Assembly (NCBI RefSeq): GCF_036084755.1
Contig: NZ_CP107968.1
Span: forward strand, 7,510,001 to 7,574,000
Direction: 5' to 3'
DNA from: Streptomyces sp. NBC_00370
GTDB lineage: Bacteria; Actinomycetota; Actinomycetes; Streptomycetales; Streptomycetaceae
DNA length: 64,000 nt
Shown here: one piece after another, positions 50,152-60,140 of the stretch
Layout of the letters: every line of letters begins with the position of its first letter
How positions within the stretch are numbered: position 1 is the first letter of the stretch
Notes under the pieces: generated by a model
What the model saw: only the letters and a program-made list of their open reading frames with translations
Database searches by the model: none
Told to the model about the DNA's origin: nothing
Made by a program: the position numbers and the translations under genes

Positions 50152-52527
50152 ATGCGGAGATTGTTAAGACTTGCACCTCTATGGGTGCTGACGCTCCTCG
50201 CGGCCGCCTTGGCGGTGAGTGCGGTTCCCGCTCAGGCGGCTACGACATCGATCAGTGTGGACGGCGCCCAGAGCGGCCGGACGTTCGACGGAATCGGTGC
50301 GATCAGTGGTGGCGGCGGCAACTCGCGACTGCTGACCGACTATCCGGCCGACCAGCAGTCCCAGATCCTGGACTACATGTTCAAGCCCGGCTACGGCGCC
50401 AACCTTCAGCTGCTCAAGCTGGAGATCGGCGGCGACGCCAACTCCACCGACGGCTCCGAGCCGTCGATCGAGCACAGCAGGGGCACGATCAACTGCAACG
50501 CCGGATACGAGTTCTGGCTGGCTGAGCAGGCCAAGGCGCGCAACCCCAACATTGGTCTGTACGGCCTGGCGTGGGCGGCGCCCGGCTGGATCAACGGCGG
50601 CTTCTGGTCGACCGACACCATCAACTACCTGATCTCCTGGCTGGACTGCGCCAAGACCCACAACCTGAACATCAAGTATCTCGGCGGCTGGAACGAGCGC
50701 GGGCACGACGCCAACTGGTTCGTCCAACTCCGCTCCGCGCTCGACTCGCACGGTTACGGCGGCGTCCAACTGGTCGCGGACGACAGCGGCTGGAACGTGG
50801 CCGACGACATGGCGAACAACAGTGCCTTCAACAACGCCGTGTCCATCATCGGCGCGCACTACTCGTGCGAGGGCGGGGACGGGGGTAACGCCCACACCTG
50901 CTCCAGCACCGCGGCGGCGAAGAACAACGGCAAGCCGCTGTGGGACAGCGAGAACGGCTCGCAGGACATGAACACCGGCGCCCCCGCGCTGATCCGGGCC
51001 ATCACCCGCGGCTACATCGATGCCAGGATGACCAGCTACTTCAACTGGCCGCTGATCGCCGCGATCTACCCCAACCTGCCGTACAACACCGTCGGTCTCG
51101 CGACGGCCGCCTCGCCGTGGTCGGGCAATTACCAGATCGGCGCCAGCACCTGGGCCACTGCCCAGGTCACCCAGTTCACCCAGCCCGGCTGGAAGTTCAT
51201 CGACTCCGCTTCGGGTTATCTCGGCGGATCGGAGTCCAACGGCACGTACGTCACCCTGAAGTCGGCCAACAACTCGGACTACTCCACCGTTCTGGAGACC
51301 ACGACGTCGACCTCGACGCAGACCGTGAACTTCTCGGTCAAGGGCGGGCTGTCCACCGGCGCGGTCCACGTGTGGGCGACCAACGTCAACTCGCCGAGCA
51401 ACAGCTCGTCCTTCATCCACACCCAGGACATCACGCCGAGCAACGGCTCGTATTCGCTGACGATGCAGCCCGGCTACGTCTACACCGTCAGCACCATCGC
51501 CGGCCAGGGCAAGGGCACCGCCACGTCGCCTGCCGCCCACGCGCTCGCACTGCCTTACTCCGACAACTTCGACAACGTTGTCACAGGAGGTGAGGCGACA
51601 TACCTCTCCGACATGCAGGGCTCCTTCGAGGTTCAGCCCTGCACCGGCCGGTCGGGCAAGTGCGTGCAGCAGATGGCTCCGGTCAAACCCATCGAGTGGC
51701 AGGACGACTCCGACTCGTACTCGCTGATCGGCGACCCCACCTGGTCCAACTACACGGTCAGCTCCGACGTCTACCTGCGGAGCGCGGGGACGACCGAGCT
51801 GCTGGGCCGGGCCAACACTCAGCAGCGACCGCAGTCGCACATGAACGCCTACTATCTGCGCATTCGGGACACCGGCCAGTGGTGGATCGAGAAGATGTAC
51901 ACCGACGGCAGCAACCACACGCTGGCCACGGGTACGACGACAGCGTTGGGCACCGGCCAGTGGCACAACCTGTCGTTCACGTTCCAGGGCTCGGAGATCA
52001 GCGCGAAACTCGACGGAAAGCAGTTCGGTTCGGTGAACGACTCGTCGTTCCAAACCGGCCAGGCCGGCCTCGGCATCCAGGGCTACCGCACCGACCAGTT
52101 CGACAACCTGTCCATCACCCCGGGCTCCGGCGGCGGCGGCACCGGGACCGGCGCGGTCAGCTCCGGCCTCAACGGCGCCAAGTGCCTTGACGACTACCAG
52201 GCTTCGACCACCCCCGGCGCTGTCGTGGACCTCTGGGACTGCAACGGCTCGTCGGCCCAGCAATGGACGGTGGCCAACGGCGCGGTACGCAGCGGCGGCC
52301 TCTGCCTGGACGTGGTCGCCAACGGCACGGTCAACGGCAGTCTCGTGAATCTGTGGACCTGCAACGGCGCCGCCAACCAGCAGTGGACCGTCAGCAACGG
52401 CACGCTCGTCAACCCCGCAAGCGGACGCTGCCTCGATGTGCCCGGCTTCACCACCACCAACGGCACCCAACTCGACATCTGGGACTGCAACGGCGGAGCC
52501 AACCAGAAATGGAACCTGCCCACTTGA
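50152..52527 (+). CDS. Secreted GH59 beta-galactosidase/galactocerebrosidase-like enzyme with ricin lectin
   Basis: A 791-residue exported protein. The signal peptide is residues 1-29 (ends VPAQA). The GH59 TIM-barrel starts TFDGIGAISGGGGNSRLL. The acid/base is E182 (YLGGWNERGHD) and the nucleophile is E267 (PLWDSENGSQDM). A beta-sandwich and a LamG-like domain (about 480-660) follow. The C-terminal ricin B lectin (about 670-791) has QQWTV and QKWNL repeats. The ATG at 50152 has AAAGGA at about 9 bases; 50143 lies too close to it. Codon 5 is TTA. It is the first gene of a five-gene, same-strand run. Confidence 0.9.
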   Translation: MRRLLRLAPLWVLTLLAAALAVSAVPAQAATTSISVDGAQSGRTFDGIGAISGGGGNSRLLTDYPADQQSQILDYMFKPGYGANLQLLKLEIGGDANSTDGSEPSIEHSRGTINCNAGYEFWLAEQAKARNPNIGLYGLAWAAPGWINGGFWSTDTINYLISWLDCAKTHNLNIKYLGGWNERGHDANWFVQLRSALDSHGYGGVQLVADDSGWNVADDMANNSAFNNAVSIIGAHYSCEGGDGGNAHTCSSTAAAKNNGKPLWDSENGSQDMNTGAPALIRAITRGYIDARMTSYFNWPLIAAIYPNLPYNTVGLATAASPWSGNYQIGASTWATAQVTQFTQPGWKFIDSASGYLGGSESNGTYVTLKSANNSDYSTVLETTTSTSTQTVNFSVKGGLSTGAVHVWATNVNSPSNSSSFIHTQDITPSNGSYSLTMQPGYVYTVSTIAGQGKGTATSPAAHALALPYSDNFDNVVTGGEATYLSDMQGSFEVQPCTGRSGKCVQQMAPVKPIEWQDDSDSYSLIGDPTWSNYTVSSDVYLRSAGTTELLGRANTQQRPQSHMNAYYLRIRDTGQWWIEKMYTDGSNHTLATGTTTALGTGQWHNLSFTFQGSEISAKLDGKQFGSVNDSSFQTGQAGLGIQGYRTDQFDNLSITPGSGGGGTGTGAVSSGLNGAKCLDDYQASTTPGAVVDLWDCNGSSAQQWTVANGAVRSGGLCLDVVANGTVNGSLVNLWTCNGAANQQWTVSNGTLVNPASGRCLDVPGFTTTNGTQLDIWDCNGGANQKWNLPT
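50164..50166 (+). other. TTA (bldA-type) codon 5 of GH59 gene
   Basis: The Leu5 codon is TTA, the rarest codon in Streptomyces, read by the developmentally regulated bldA tRNA. A TTA this close to the start of the first operon gene would make the whole locus dependent on bldA, and thus on AdpA-timed differentiation. Confidence 0.7.
51571..51582. promoter_or_regulatory. Palindrome GACAACGTTGTC inside GH59 gene
   Basis: The same 12-bp core as at 49936, here within codons Asp-Asn-Val-Val of GH59. The unusual GTT, ACA, GGA and GGT codons around it make selection for a DNA site possible, but it may be chance. Confidence 0.25.
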
Positions 52528-52640
52528 TCCACGGCTGAGCCGGCCCGGGCGGACGCGCACCGCGGCGCCCGCCCGGCCCGCCATCCGCACGCCCGCGCCC
52601 GTCAGCCCCACCACCGCACAGTCACTGAGAGAGGTGCCCG

Positions 52641-54623
52641 ATGTCGAGACCTGTCCGTGGGCCACGCCCGCATCCGCGCCGGCGGTTCCACATGCTGCTC
52701 GGGGCGGGCGCGTTGGCCCTGGCCGTGTCCACCGTCACCGGTACGGGGCTGGCGGCGGGCCCGGCGGCCGCCGCGAGCGCCCCAGCCCGACCGACGCTGA
52801 CCTTCGCCGACTCCGCGACGCAGGCAAAGCTCGGAGCCCCCTACACCAAGGCGCTGGCCAATTTGCTCGACACCAACACCGTCAGCTACGACCCGGCGGT
52901 GTACAACTCCTCCGGACTGATGACCGATGATCCGCAGACGTTCATCCGGGCGGGCGGCGGCTACGACCAGCCGTGGACCCGGGACGCGGCGGTGAACAGC
53001 TGGAACGCGGCGAGCCTGCTGGAGCCGAAGCAGGCAGCGAACACCCTCTGGTCGGCTGTGGTCAAGCAGTCCGACGGGCAGCTGATCGTCCAGCAGGACA
53101 ACGAGCAGTGGGACCAGGTCGTGTGGATGACGGGTGCCTGGAACCACTACCTGGTCACCGGTGACCGGACCTTCCTCACCCATGCCTATCAGGTGGCCAC
53201 CAACACCCTGAATCTGCGCAGGAGTCAGAACTTCAACAGCAGTCGCGGGCTGTTCCAGGGGCCGTCCTTCTTCAATGACGGCATCGCGGGCTATCCGGCG
53301 CCGCCGGCCGACAGCGCGGAAAGCCACGGTGGTTACGTCGGCGACTACGCGGCGACCGCGACGATGATGACGCTCAGCACGAACGCGGTGTACTACGCGG
53401 CCTACCGCAGTACCGCCCAGATGGCCGCGGCCCTGGGCAGGCCCGCCGGTGAGGTGAGCGCCCTCGGCGCGTCGGCCGACACGCTGAAGACGAAGATCAA
53501 CCAGAACTTCTGGATCCCCGACAAGGGGCTGTACGGCTACTTCGTCCACGGCGACGACGGCATGTCCGGCCAGCTGGACCGGACGGAGGAAGGCACCGGC
53601 CTGTCCTTCGCCGTGCTCTTCGGTATCGCCGACTCCGGCCAGGCGCAGTCGATCATGCGCAACGCGCACGTGCAGCCGTACGGCATCGTGGACACCTACC
53701 CGAACTACGCCCGCTACAGCGACGCCAAGCCCGGCCGGCACAACATGGTCGTCTGGCCGATGGTGCAAGGGTACTGGGCCGATGCCGCCGCGCAGACCGG
53801 CAACCAGGCGCGGTTCGCGAACGAGGTCCAGGCCCTGGCCGGACTCGCCAACTCCAGCGGGCAGTTCGCCGAGATCTACAACGCGCAGACCGGAGCGGTG
53901 GACGGCGGCTGGCAGACCGGCGGCCACTGGACCGCCGCTCCCGACCAGACCTGGTCGGCGACGGCGTACCTGCGGATGATCGACAACGATCTGTTCGGCA
54001 TGAAGTTCAGCACCACCGGCATCGACTTCCGGCCGACGCTGCCCGCCGGGTGGGGCGACGCCACGCTGAACGGCGTCCGGTACCGGGGCGCGACGCTGAA
54101 CATCGCGCTCCACGGGTCCGGCAACGTCATCAGTTCCTTCAAGATCGACGGCACGGCTTCCTCAACGCATGCCGTCTCCGCCACGCTGACCGGCGCGCAC
54201 ACCGTGGACATCACCCTCTCCGGAGCGCAGCCCCTGCCCAGCACCGGCACCATCCTGTCGGGCGCGAACAGCGACAAGTGCCTCGACCTCAACGCCAACG
54301 CCACGGCGAACGGCACGCCCGTCCAGCTGTGGGACTGCAACAACACCACGGCACAGAGCTGGACGCGCCAGACGGACGGCACCGTGCGCGCCAACGGCAA
54401 CTGCCTCGACATCAACGGCGCGAGCACCGCGGACGGGGCGCTCGTCCAGGAGTGGGCATGCAACGGCGGCTCCAACCAGCAGTGGAAGGTCACCAACGGC
54501 GCCCTGGTCAACCCGGCGTCCGGCAAGTGCCTCGACGTTCCGGGCGGCAACACCGCCAACGGCACCCGGCTGGAGATCTGGACGTGCAACGGCGGCGCCA
54601 ACCAGCGCTGGGCGACACCGTGA
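52641..54623 (+). CDS. Secreted MGH1/GH63-like (alpha/alpha)6 glycoside hydrolase with ricin lectin
   Basis: A 660-residue exported protein. The N-terminus HPRRRFHMLLGAGALALA reads like a Tat signal, with cleavage near residue 45. The catalytic part (about 55-530) matches the (alpha/alpha)6 hydrolase group with GGYDQPWTRDAAVNSWNAASLLEPKQAANTLW, QDNEQWDQVVWMTGAWNHYLVTGD, DGIAGYPAPPADS and PDQTWSATAYLRMI, as in MGH1- and GH63-like enzymes. Substrate specificity cannot be read. A three-repeat ricin B lectin (about 540-660) follows. It starts 113 bases after GH59 with GAGAGG as ribosome-binding site. Confidence 0.8.
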   Translation: MSRPVRGPRPHPRRRFHMLLGAGALALAVSTVTGTGLAAGPAAAASAPARPTLTFADSATQAKLGAPYTKALANLLDTNTVSYDPAVYNSSGLMTDDPQTFIRAGGGYDQPWTRDAAVNSWNAASLLEPKQAANTLWSAVVKQSDGQLIVQQDNEQWDQVVWMTGAWNHYLVTGDRTFLTHAYQVATNTLNLRRSQNFNSSRGLFQGPSFFNDGIAGYPAPPADSAESHGGYVGDYAATATMMTLSTNAVYYAAYRSTAQMAAALGRPAGEVSALGASADTLKTKINQNFWIPDKGLYGYFVHGDDGMSGQLDRTEEGTGLSFAVLFGIADSGQAQSIMRNAHVQPYGIVDTYPNYARYSDAKPGRHNMVVWPMVQGYWADAAAQTGNQARFANEVQALAGLANSSGQFAEIYNAQTGAVDGGWQTGGHWTAAPDQTWSATAYLRMIDNDLFGMKFSTTGIDFRPTLPAGWGDATLNGVRYRGATLNIALHGSGNVISSFKIDGTASSTHAVSATLTGAHTVDITLSGAQPLPSTGTILSGANSDKCLDLNANATANGTPVQLWDCNNTTAQSWTRQTDGTVRANGNCLDINGASTADGALVQEWACNGGSNQQWKVTNGALVNPASGKCLDVPGGNTANGTRLEIWTCNGGANQRWATP

Positions 54624-54696
54624 CCCCGCAGCCGCCCAGCCCGCATCGCACCTCACACGTTTCCTCTCGACGACGGCGTCAAGAAAGGCGTTCCTT

Positions 54697-57600
54697 GTGA
54701 GAATCGGCAGACCGAACAACACGGTGGCCCGCTCGCTGCTGACCGTGGCGGTCGCATGCGCCCTGACCGTGCCGACGTACGCGCTCACGCTCGCGCCCGC
54801 GGCCTCTGCCGCGCCCGCCGCTTCGGCCGCCGAGGCCCCCGCCTTCACCACCTCCTTCGAGTCCGGCCAGCCGCAGCCCACCTGGAACAGCACGGTGGAG
54901 ACCAACGCGTCGGGCAGTCCGCGCACCTCCGGGATGTCCGCCGGCATGACCACCACGGTCGGCTCCGGCCCCGCGGCGGGTCCCGACATCAAACCCAACG
55001 TCGGTTTCACCGGGACCAAGGCGCTGCAGTACTCCGGCACCCACACCCAGAGCGGCGGCGTGTGGGCGTGGAACAAGCTCTACAACGTGAACATCCCGGT
55101 CAGCCAGAACACCCAGCTGTCCTACGAGATCTTCCCCGAGCTGAGCCGCGGCGACCTTGCCTACCCGAGCACCTACGCCTCGGTGGACCTGCACTTCACG
55201 GACGGTACCTACCTCAGTGAGCTGTCCGGGGCGCCGCTGGACCAGAACGGCGTCAACCTGAGTCCGAAGGCACAGGGCACCGGCAAGATCCTCTACGCCG
55301 ACCAGTGGAACCGCGTCGCGTCGGCCATCGGCCCGGTGGCCGCGGGCAAGACCATCGACCGTGTCCTGCTCGGCTACGACGACACCCAGGGCACGGCCAA
55401 CTCCACCCAGTTCAAAGGCTGGGTCGACGACATCACCCTCGGCGCGGCGACGCCCAACACCTCGTCCAGCTACGCCCAGCACGTGGACACCCGGCGCGGC
55501 ACCAACTCCTCAGGATCGTTCTCCCGAGGCAACAACCTCCCGCTGACGGGGGTCCCGAACGGCTTCAACTTCTACACCCCGGTCACCGACGCGGGCTCGT
55601 CGAGCTGGGAGTACGACTACGCGGCGCACAACAACGGCGACAACCTGCCGACCCTCCAGGCGCTCGGCGTCAGCCACGAACCGAGCCCGTGGATGGGGGA
55701 CCGCGACCTGTTCCAGGTCATGCCGTCGGCCGCCACCGGCACACCCGACCTGAACCGCGGCAACCGTGCTCTGGCCTTCTCCCACGCCGACGAGATCGCC
55801 CAACCGCACTACTACGGCGTCACGTTCAAGAACGGCATCAAGGCCGAGATCGCCCCGGCCGACCACTCCGCCGCATTTCGCTTCACCTTCACCGGCAGCA
55901 GCGGCAACCTGCTCTTCGACAACCTCAACAACAGCGGCGGTCTCACTCTCAACTCCAACGGCACAGTGGACGGATACTCCGATTCCGCGATCAGCAACGG
56001 TGCCGGCGCGACCCGGATGTACGTACATGCCGAGTTCGACCGGACCCCGGGCACGGCGACCAAGGTGTCCGGTCAGGGCAGGGACAACGTCACCGGGTAC
56101 GCCAAGTTCGACACTTCGTCCGACAAGACGGTGACGATGCGCATCGCCACCTCCTTCATCAGCCTGGACCAGGCGAAGAAGAACCTCTCCCTGGAGATCC
56201 CGTCCGGCACGTCCTTCGACACCGTCAAGGAGTCCGCCGAGCGGCAGTGGAACACGAAGCTCGGCAAGGTGGAGGTCCAGGGGGCCACCGACGACCAGCT
56301 CACCACCCTGTACTCGAACCTGTACCGGATGAATCTGTACCCGAACTCGGGCTTCGAGAACACCGGTACGGCCACGAGTCCGGTCTACAAGTACGCCAGC
56401 CCCTTCTCTCCGGCCACGGGCAGCACCACCCCCACCCAGACCGGCGCGAAGATCGTCAGCGGCAAGACCTATGTCAACAACGGCTTCTGGGACACCTATC
56501 GCACCGAGTGGCCCGCGTACTCCTTGCTGGAGGCGAACACCGCGGGTCAACTGGCCGACGGCTTCGTGCAGCAGTACAAGGACGGCGGGTGGACGTCCCG
56601 TTGGTCCTCGCCCGGCTACGCCGACCAGATGACCGGCACCAGCTCCGATGTCGCCTTCGCCGACGCCTACGCCAAGAACGTCACGAACTTCGACGCCCGT
56701 GCGGCCTACGAGGCGGCCGTGAAGAACGCCACTGTCGTTCCGACATCCGCAGGGGTGGGCCGAAAGGGCCTGGACACCTCGGAGTTCACCGGATACACCA
56801 ACACCGGCCAAGGGGGCAGTATCTCCTGGTCCCTGGACGGCTACATCAACGACTACGGCATCGGCACCATGGGCGCCAAGCTCGCGGCCGACCCGAACAC
56901 ATCGGCCACCGACCGTAAGAAGTACCAGGACGAGTCCGCGTACTTCCTGGGACGGGCCCGGAACTACACCACCGTCTTCAACAAGAACGTCGGCTTCTTC
57001 GAGGGCCGCCAGCCCGGCGGCGCCTGGCGCGTGCCCGACAGCGGCTTCGATCCGAAGCAGTGGGGCAACGAATACACCGAGACCAACGCGTACAATTACG
57101 CCTTCACCGTGCCGCAGGACCCGAACGGCCTGGCGTCGCTGTACGGCGGTAAGAAGGGCCTCGAAACCAAGCTCGACACCTTCTTCGCCACCCCCGAGAC
57201 CGCCATAGGTGACGCCGGCGGCTACGGCGGCACCATCCACGAGATGACCGAGGCCAGGGACGTCCGCATGGGCCAGCTGGGCATGAGCAACCAGCCCTCG
57301 TTCGGCATCCCCTACGCGTACGACTACGCGGGGGCCCCGGCGAAGACCCAGGCCGCCGTCCGCCAGATCCAGCAGCGACTGTTCACCGGCAGCGCGATCG
57401 GTCAGGGCTACCCGGGCGACGAGGACAACGGAGCCACCTCGACCTGGCAGATCTTCAGCGCGCTGGGTTTCTACCCGCTCCAGGTCGGCAGCGACAACTA
57501 CGTCATCGGCTCGCCGCTGTTCACCAAGGCCACCGTCCACCAGGACAACGGCAAGGACATCGTCGTCAACGCCCCCGCCAACAACCGCAGCAACGTGTAC

Positions 57601-58605
57601 GTCCAGTCACTCAAGGTCGACGGGCAGGACTGGAACAAGCTCTACCTGACCGGTACGCAGCTCAGGGCCGGCGCCACCCTGGACTTCGCGATGGGTGCGC
57701 AGCCCTCCGCCTGGGGCACCGGTGACAACACCCTGCCGGACTCCCTGACCCCGGCCGGCCAGGCGCCGCAGCCGCTCGGTGACACGACAGGGGCGGGACG
57801 CGGAAGCGCTGCGGCGTCCGACGGCACCAACGTCGGGGGACTGTTCGACGACTCCTCGGGCAGCCGGGTGACCTTCGCCGACGCGACGCCCACGATCACC
57901 TACGACTACAGCGGCGGCTCGAAGCGGCAGCCCACCTTCTACACCCTCACCTCGGCCACCAACACCGCACAGGACCCCAAGAGCTGGACGCTCCAAGGCT
58001 CCACCGGCGGCTCGACCTGGACGACCCTCGACACCAGGACGAACGAGTCGTTCCCGAACCGGCTCCAGACCCGGCCGTTCAAAATCGCCGACCCGGGGGA
58101 CTACTCCTCCTACCGGCTGGTGATCTCCGCAGACTACGGGGACGCGAAGACCGCGCTCGCCGAGGTCGAACTGCTCGCCACCGGTACCCAAGCCCCGGGG
58201 CAGACCGGCAACACCGGCCCCGTGGTCGCGGCCAACGGCAGCAAGTGCCTGGATGACAACGCCGCTTCGACGGCGAACGGCAGCAAGATCCAGATCTGGA
58301 GCTGCAACAGCTCCCCCGCCCAGCAGGTCACCGTGGCAGGCGACGGAACCCTGCGGATCCTGGGCAAATGCGTCGAGGTCACCGGCAACGGCGGATCCGC
58401 CAACGGCACCCTCGTCGAACTCTGGGACTGCAACGGCGGCACCAACCAGAAATGGACCTACACCACCTCCACCGGCGCCCTGCGCAACCCCCAGTCCGGC
58501 CGCTGCCTCGACGTACCCAACGCCACCACCACCGACGGAACCCAACTCGAAATCTGGGACTGCAACGGAGCAAACAACCAGAAATGGACGGTACCGAGCG
58601 CATGA
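54697..58605 (+). CDS. Large secreted GH92 family enzyme with galactose-binding-like and ricin lectin domains
   Basis: A 1302-residue exported protein starting at GTG 54697 (AGAAAGG 8 bases upstream). The signal peptide is about 1-45. An N-terminal beta-sandwich spans about 48-255. The GH92 catalytic region (about 262-1045) has PNGFNFYTPV, YVNNGFWDTYRTEWPAYSLL, EYTETNAYNYAF (acid Glu) and PGDEDNGATSTW (D908-E909-D910). A discoidin/CBM32-like sandwich (about 1075-1160) and the ricin lectin (about 1175-1302) follow. It belongs to a different GH92 subgroup from the first. Its stop overlaps the GH76 start, so the two are translationally coupled. Confidence 0.93.
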   Translation: MRIGRPNNTVARSLLTVAVACALTVPTYALTLAPAASAAPAASAAEAPAFTTSFESGQPQPTWNSTVETNASGSPRTSGMSAGMTTTVGSGPAAGPDIKPNVGFTGTKALQYSGTHTQSGGVWAWNKLYNVNIPVSQNTQLSYEIFPELSRGDLAYPSTYASVDLHFTDGTYLSELSGAPLDQNGVNLSPKAQGTGKILYADQWNRVASAIGPVAAGKTIDRVLLGYDDTQGTANSTQFKGWVDDITLGAATPNTSSSYAQHVDTRRGTNSSGSFSRGNNLPLTGVPNGFNFYTPVTDAGSSSWEYDYAAHNNGDNLPTLQALGVSHEPSPWMGDRDLFQVMPSAATGTPDLNRGNRALAFSHADEIAQPHYYGVTFKNGIKAEIAPADHSAAFRFTFTGSSGNLLFDNLNNSGGLTLNSNGTVDGYSDSAISNGAGATRMYVHAEFDRTPGTATKVSGQGRDNVTGYAKFDTSSDKTVTMRIATSFISLDQAKKNLSLEIPSGTSFDTVKESAERQWNTKLGKVEVQGATDDQLTTLYSNLYRMNLYPNSGFENTGTATSPVYKYASPFSPATGSTTPTQTGAKIVSGKTYVNNGFWDTYRTEWPAYSLLEANTAGQLADGFVQQYKDGGWTSRWSSPGYADQMTGTSSDVAFADAYAKNVTNFDARAAYEAAVKNATVVPTSAGVGRKGLDTSEFTGYTNTGQGGSISWSLDGYINDYGIGTMGAKLAADPNTSATDRKKYQDESAYFLGRARNYTTVFNKNVGFFEGRQPGGAWRVPDSGFDPKQWGNEYTETNAYNYAFTVPQDPNGLASLYGGKKGLETKLDTFFATPETAIGDAGGYGGTIHEMTEARDVRMGQLGMSNQPSFGIPYAYDYAGAPAKTQAAVRQIQQRLFTGSAIGQGYPGDEDNGATSTWQIFSALGFYPLQVGSDNYVIGSPLFTKATVHQDNGKDIVVNAPANNRSNVYVQSLKVDGQDWNKLYLTGTQLRAGATLDFAMGAQPSAWGTGDNTLPDSLTPAGQAPQPLGDTTGAGRGSAAASDGTNVGGLFDDSSGSRVTFADATPTITYDYSGGSKRQPTFYTLTSATNTAQDPKSWTLQGSTGGSTWTTLDTRTNESFPNRLQTRPFKIADPGDYSSYRLVISADYGDAKTALAEVELLATGTQAPGQTGNTGPVVAANGSKCLDDNAASTANGSKIQIWSCNSSPAQQVTVAGDGTLRILGKCVEVTGNGGSANGTLVELWDCNGGTNQKWTYTTSTGALRNPQSGRCLDVPNATTTDGTQLEIWDCNGANNQKWTVPSA
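58241..58588 (+). repeat. Right copy of 348-bp inverted repeat (lectin segment)
   Basis: Inverted partner of 46806-47153, 345 of 348 bases identical. It encodes the lectin of the second GH92 enzyme, in the same frame. The repeat ends within the last codons of both genes, so recombination keeps each stop context. Confidence 0.95.
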
Positions 58606-60074
58606 AACGCACGGATGAACACAGACCGTTGCTACGGCGGCTGGTGGCCGCCGTCGCGACCACAGCCCTCGGGCTGGGACTGCTGATGGGGGTGACCGGC
58701 ACCTCCACGGCTGCCGGCACCCCGGCGTCCAACGGCGCCGCTGCCCTGATGAAGTCCTACGACGCGGGGACCGGGCTCATCGGCAACGGCTGGTGGACCT
58801 CGGCGGTGGCGATGAGCACCGTCATGACCTATCAGCAGAGGACCGGCGACGCCCAGTACCAGTCGACGTACGAGACGACGTTCAACAAGAACAAGTCGCA
58901 CAACTTCACCAACGACTACCTGGACGACACGGGGTGGTGGGCGCTGGCCTGGATCCAGGCGTACGACATCACCGGCAACGCCTCCTACCTCCAGATGGCC
59001 AGGACCGACGCCGAATACATGCACGGCTACTGGGACTCCACGTGCGGCGGCGGTATCTACTGGAGCACGGCGAAGAGTTACAAGAACGCCATCCCCAACG
59101 AGCTGTTCCTCCAGGTGACCGCAGGGCTGCACAACCGTGTTCCGGGAGACACCACCTACCTGGGATGGGCCAACGCCGAGTGGAACTGGTTCAACGGCAG
59201 CGGAATGATCAACAGCTCGCACCTGGTCAACGACGGGCTCACCAGCGCCTGCCAGAACAACAACGACACCACCTGGACCTACAACCAGGGTGTCATCCTG
59301 TCCGGACTGGCCGAACTGTACAAGGCGACAGGCAACTCCGGCCTGCTCGCCACGGGCACGTCCATCGCGGACGCGGCAACGTCCCGGCTGAGCAAGAACG
59401 GCATCCTGACGGAGCCCTGCGAGCCGAACTGCGGAGCCGACGGTCCCGCCTTCAAGGGCATCTTCATACGCGACCTGCGGGCGTTCGCCACCGCCGCCCG
59501 CAGCACCGCCTACGACGGCTTCCTGACGGCCCAGGCCAACTCGATCATCGCCCACGACACCGACGGCTCCGGCCAGTTCGGCCTGGTCTGGGCAGGCCCC
59601 GTGCAATCCGTCTCGTACAGCACCACGGCCGCCGGCGAGGACGCGCTGGTCGCCGCACTGCCCGGCTCGGGCAGCGGCACCCCGACACCGACCGGCCCGG
59701 TGACCTCCGGCGTGAACGCCGGCAAGTGCCTGGACGACTTCGGTGCGTCGACCACGGCCGGCGCCAAGGCCGATCTCTGGGACTGCAACGGCTCCTCCGC
59801 GCAGACCTGGACCGTCACCGGCGGGACGCTGCGGGCGAGCGGTCTGTGCCTCGACGTCACAGGCGCAGGAACGGCCAACGGCACCCTGGTGGAGTTGTGG
59901 ACCTGCAACGGCGGCGCCAACCAGCAGTGGCAGCCGTCCAACGGCACACTGGTGAACCCCGCATCCGGTAAGTGCCTGGACGACCCCGGCTTCGACACCA
60001 CCAACGGCACCCAACTGGACATCTGGACCTGCGACGGCGGCGCCAACCAGCGCTGGGCGCTGCCTGCCGCGTGA
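58602..60074 (+). CDS. Secreted GH76 alpha-1,6-mannanase with ricin lectin
   Basis: A 490-residue exported protein. The signal peptide is about 1-38. The GH76 domain spans about 44-365, with the catalytic Asp pair D108-D109 in NDYLDDTGWWALAWIQAYDITGN and the WNWFNGSGMINSSHLVNDGL region. GH76 enzymes cut the alpha-1,6-mannan backbone of fungal cell walls. The ricin lectin (about 375-490) has QTWTV, QQWQP and QRWAL repeats. Its ATG overlaps the previous stop (ATGA). With GH92 exo-mannosidases removing side chains, the set suits yeast mannan degradation. Confidence 0.93.
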   Translation: MKRTDEHRPLLRRLVAAVATTALGLGLLMGVTGTSTAAGTPASNGAAALMKSYDAGTGLIGNGWWTSAVAMSTVMTYQQRTGDAQYQSTYETTFNKNKSHNFTNDYLDDTGWWALAWIQAYDITGNASYLQMARTDAEYMHGYWDSTCGGGIYWSTAKSYKNAIPNELFLQVTAGLHNRVPGDTTYLGWANAEWNWFNGSGMINSSHLVNDGLTSACQNNNDTTWTYNQGVILSGLAELYKATGNSGLLATGTSIADAATSRLSKNGILTEPCEPNCGADGPAFKGIFIRDLRAFATAARSTAYDGFLTAQANSIIAHDTDGSGQFGLVWAGPVQSVSYSTTAAGEDALVAALPGSGSGTPTPTGPVTSGVNAGKCLDDFGASTTAGAKADLWDCNGSSAQTWTVTGGTLRASGLCLDVTGAGTANGTLVELWTCNGGANQQWQPSNGTLVNPASGKCLDDPGFDTTNGTQLDIWTCDGGANQRWALPAA

Positions 60075-60140
60075 ACCTCCGTACGAATCGCGCTGCGGGC
60101 GCCTCCCGTCGCGATCCCTCCCCACCGAACAGGACTGACC

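Noticed and set aside
50179..52665. An 828-residue antisense open frame across GH59
   Set aside because: Shadow of the GH59 gene; Arg/Val/Gly/Ala-rich product without motifs.
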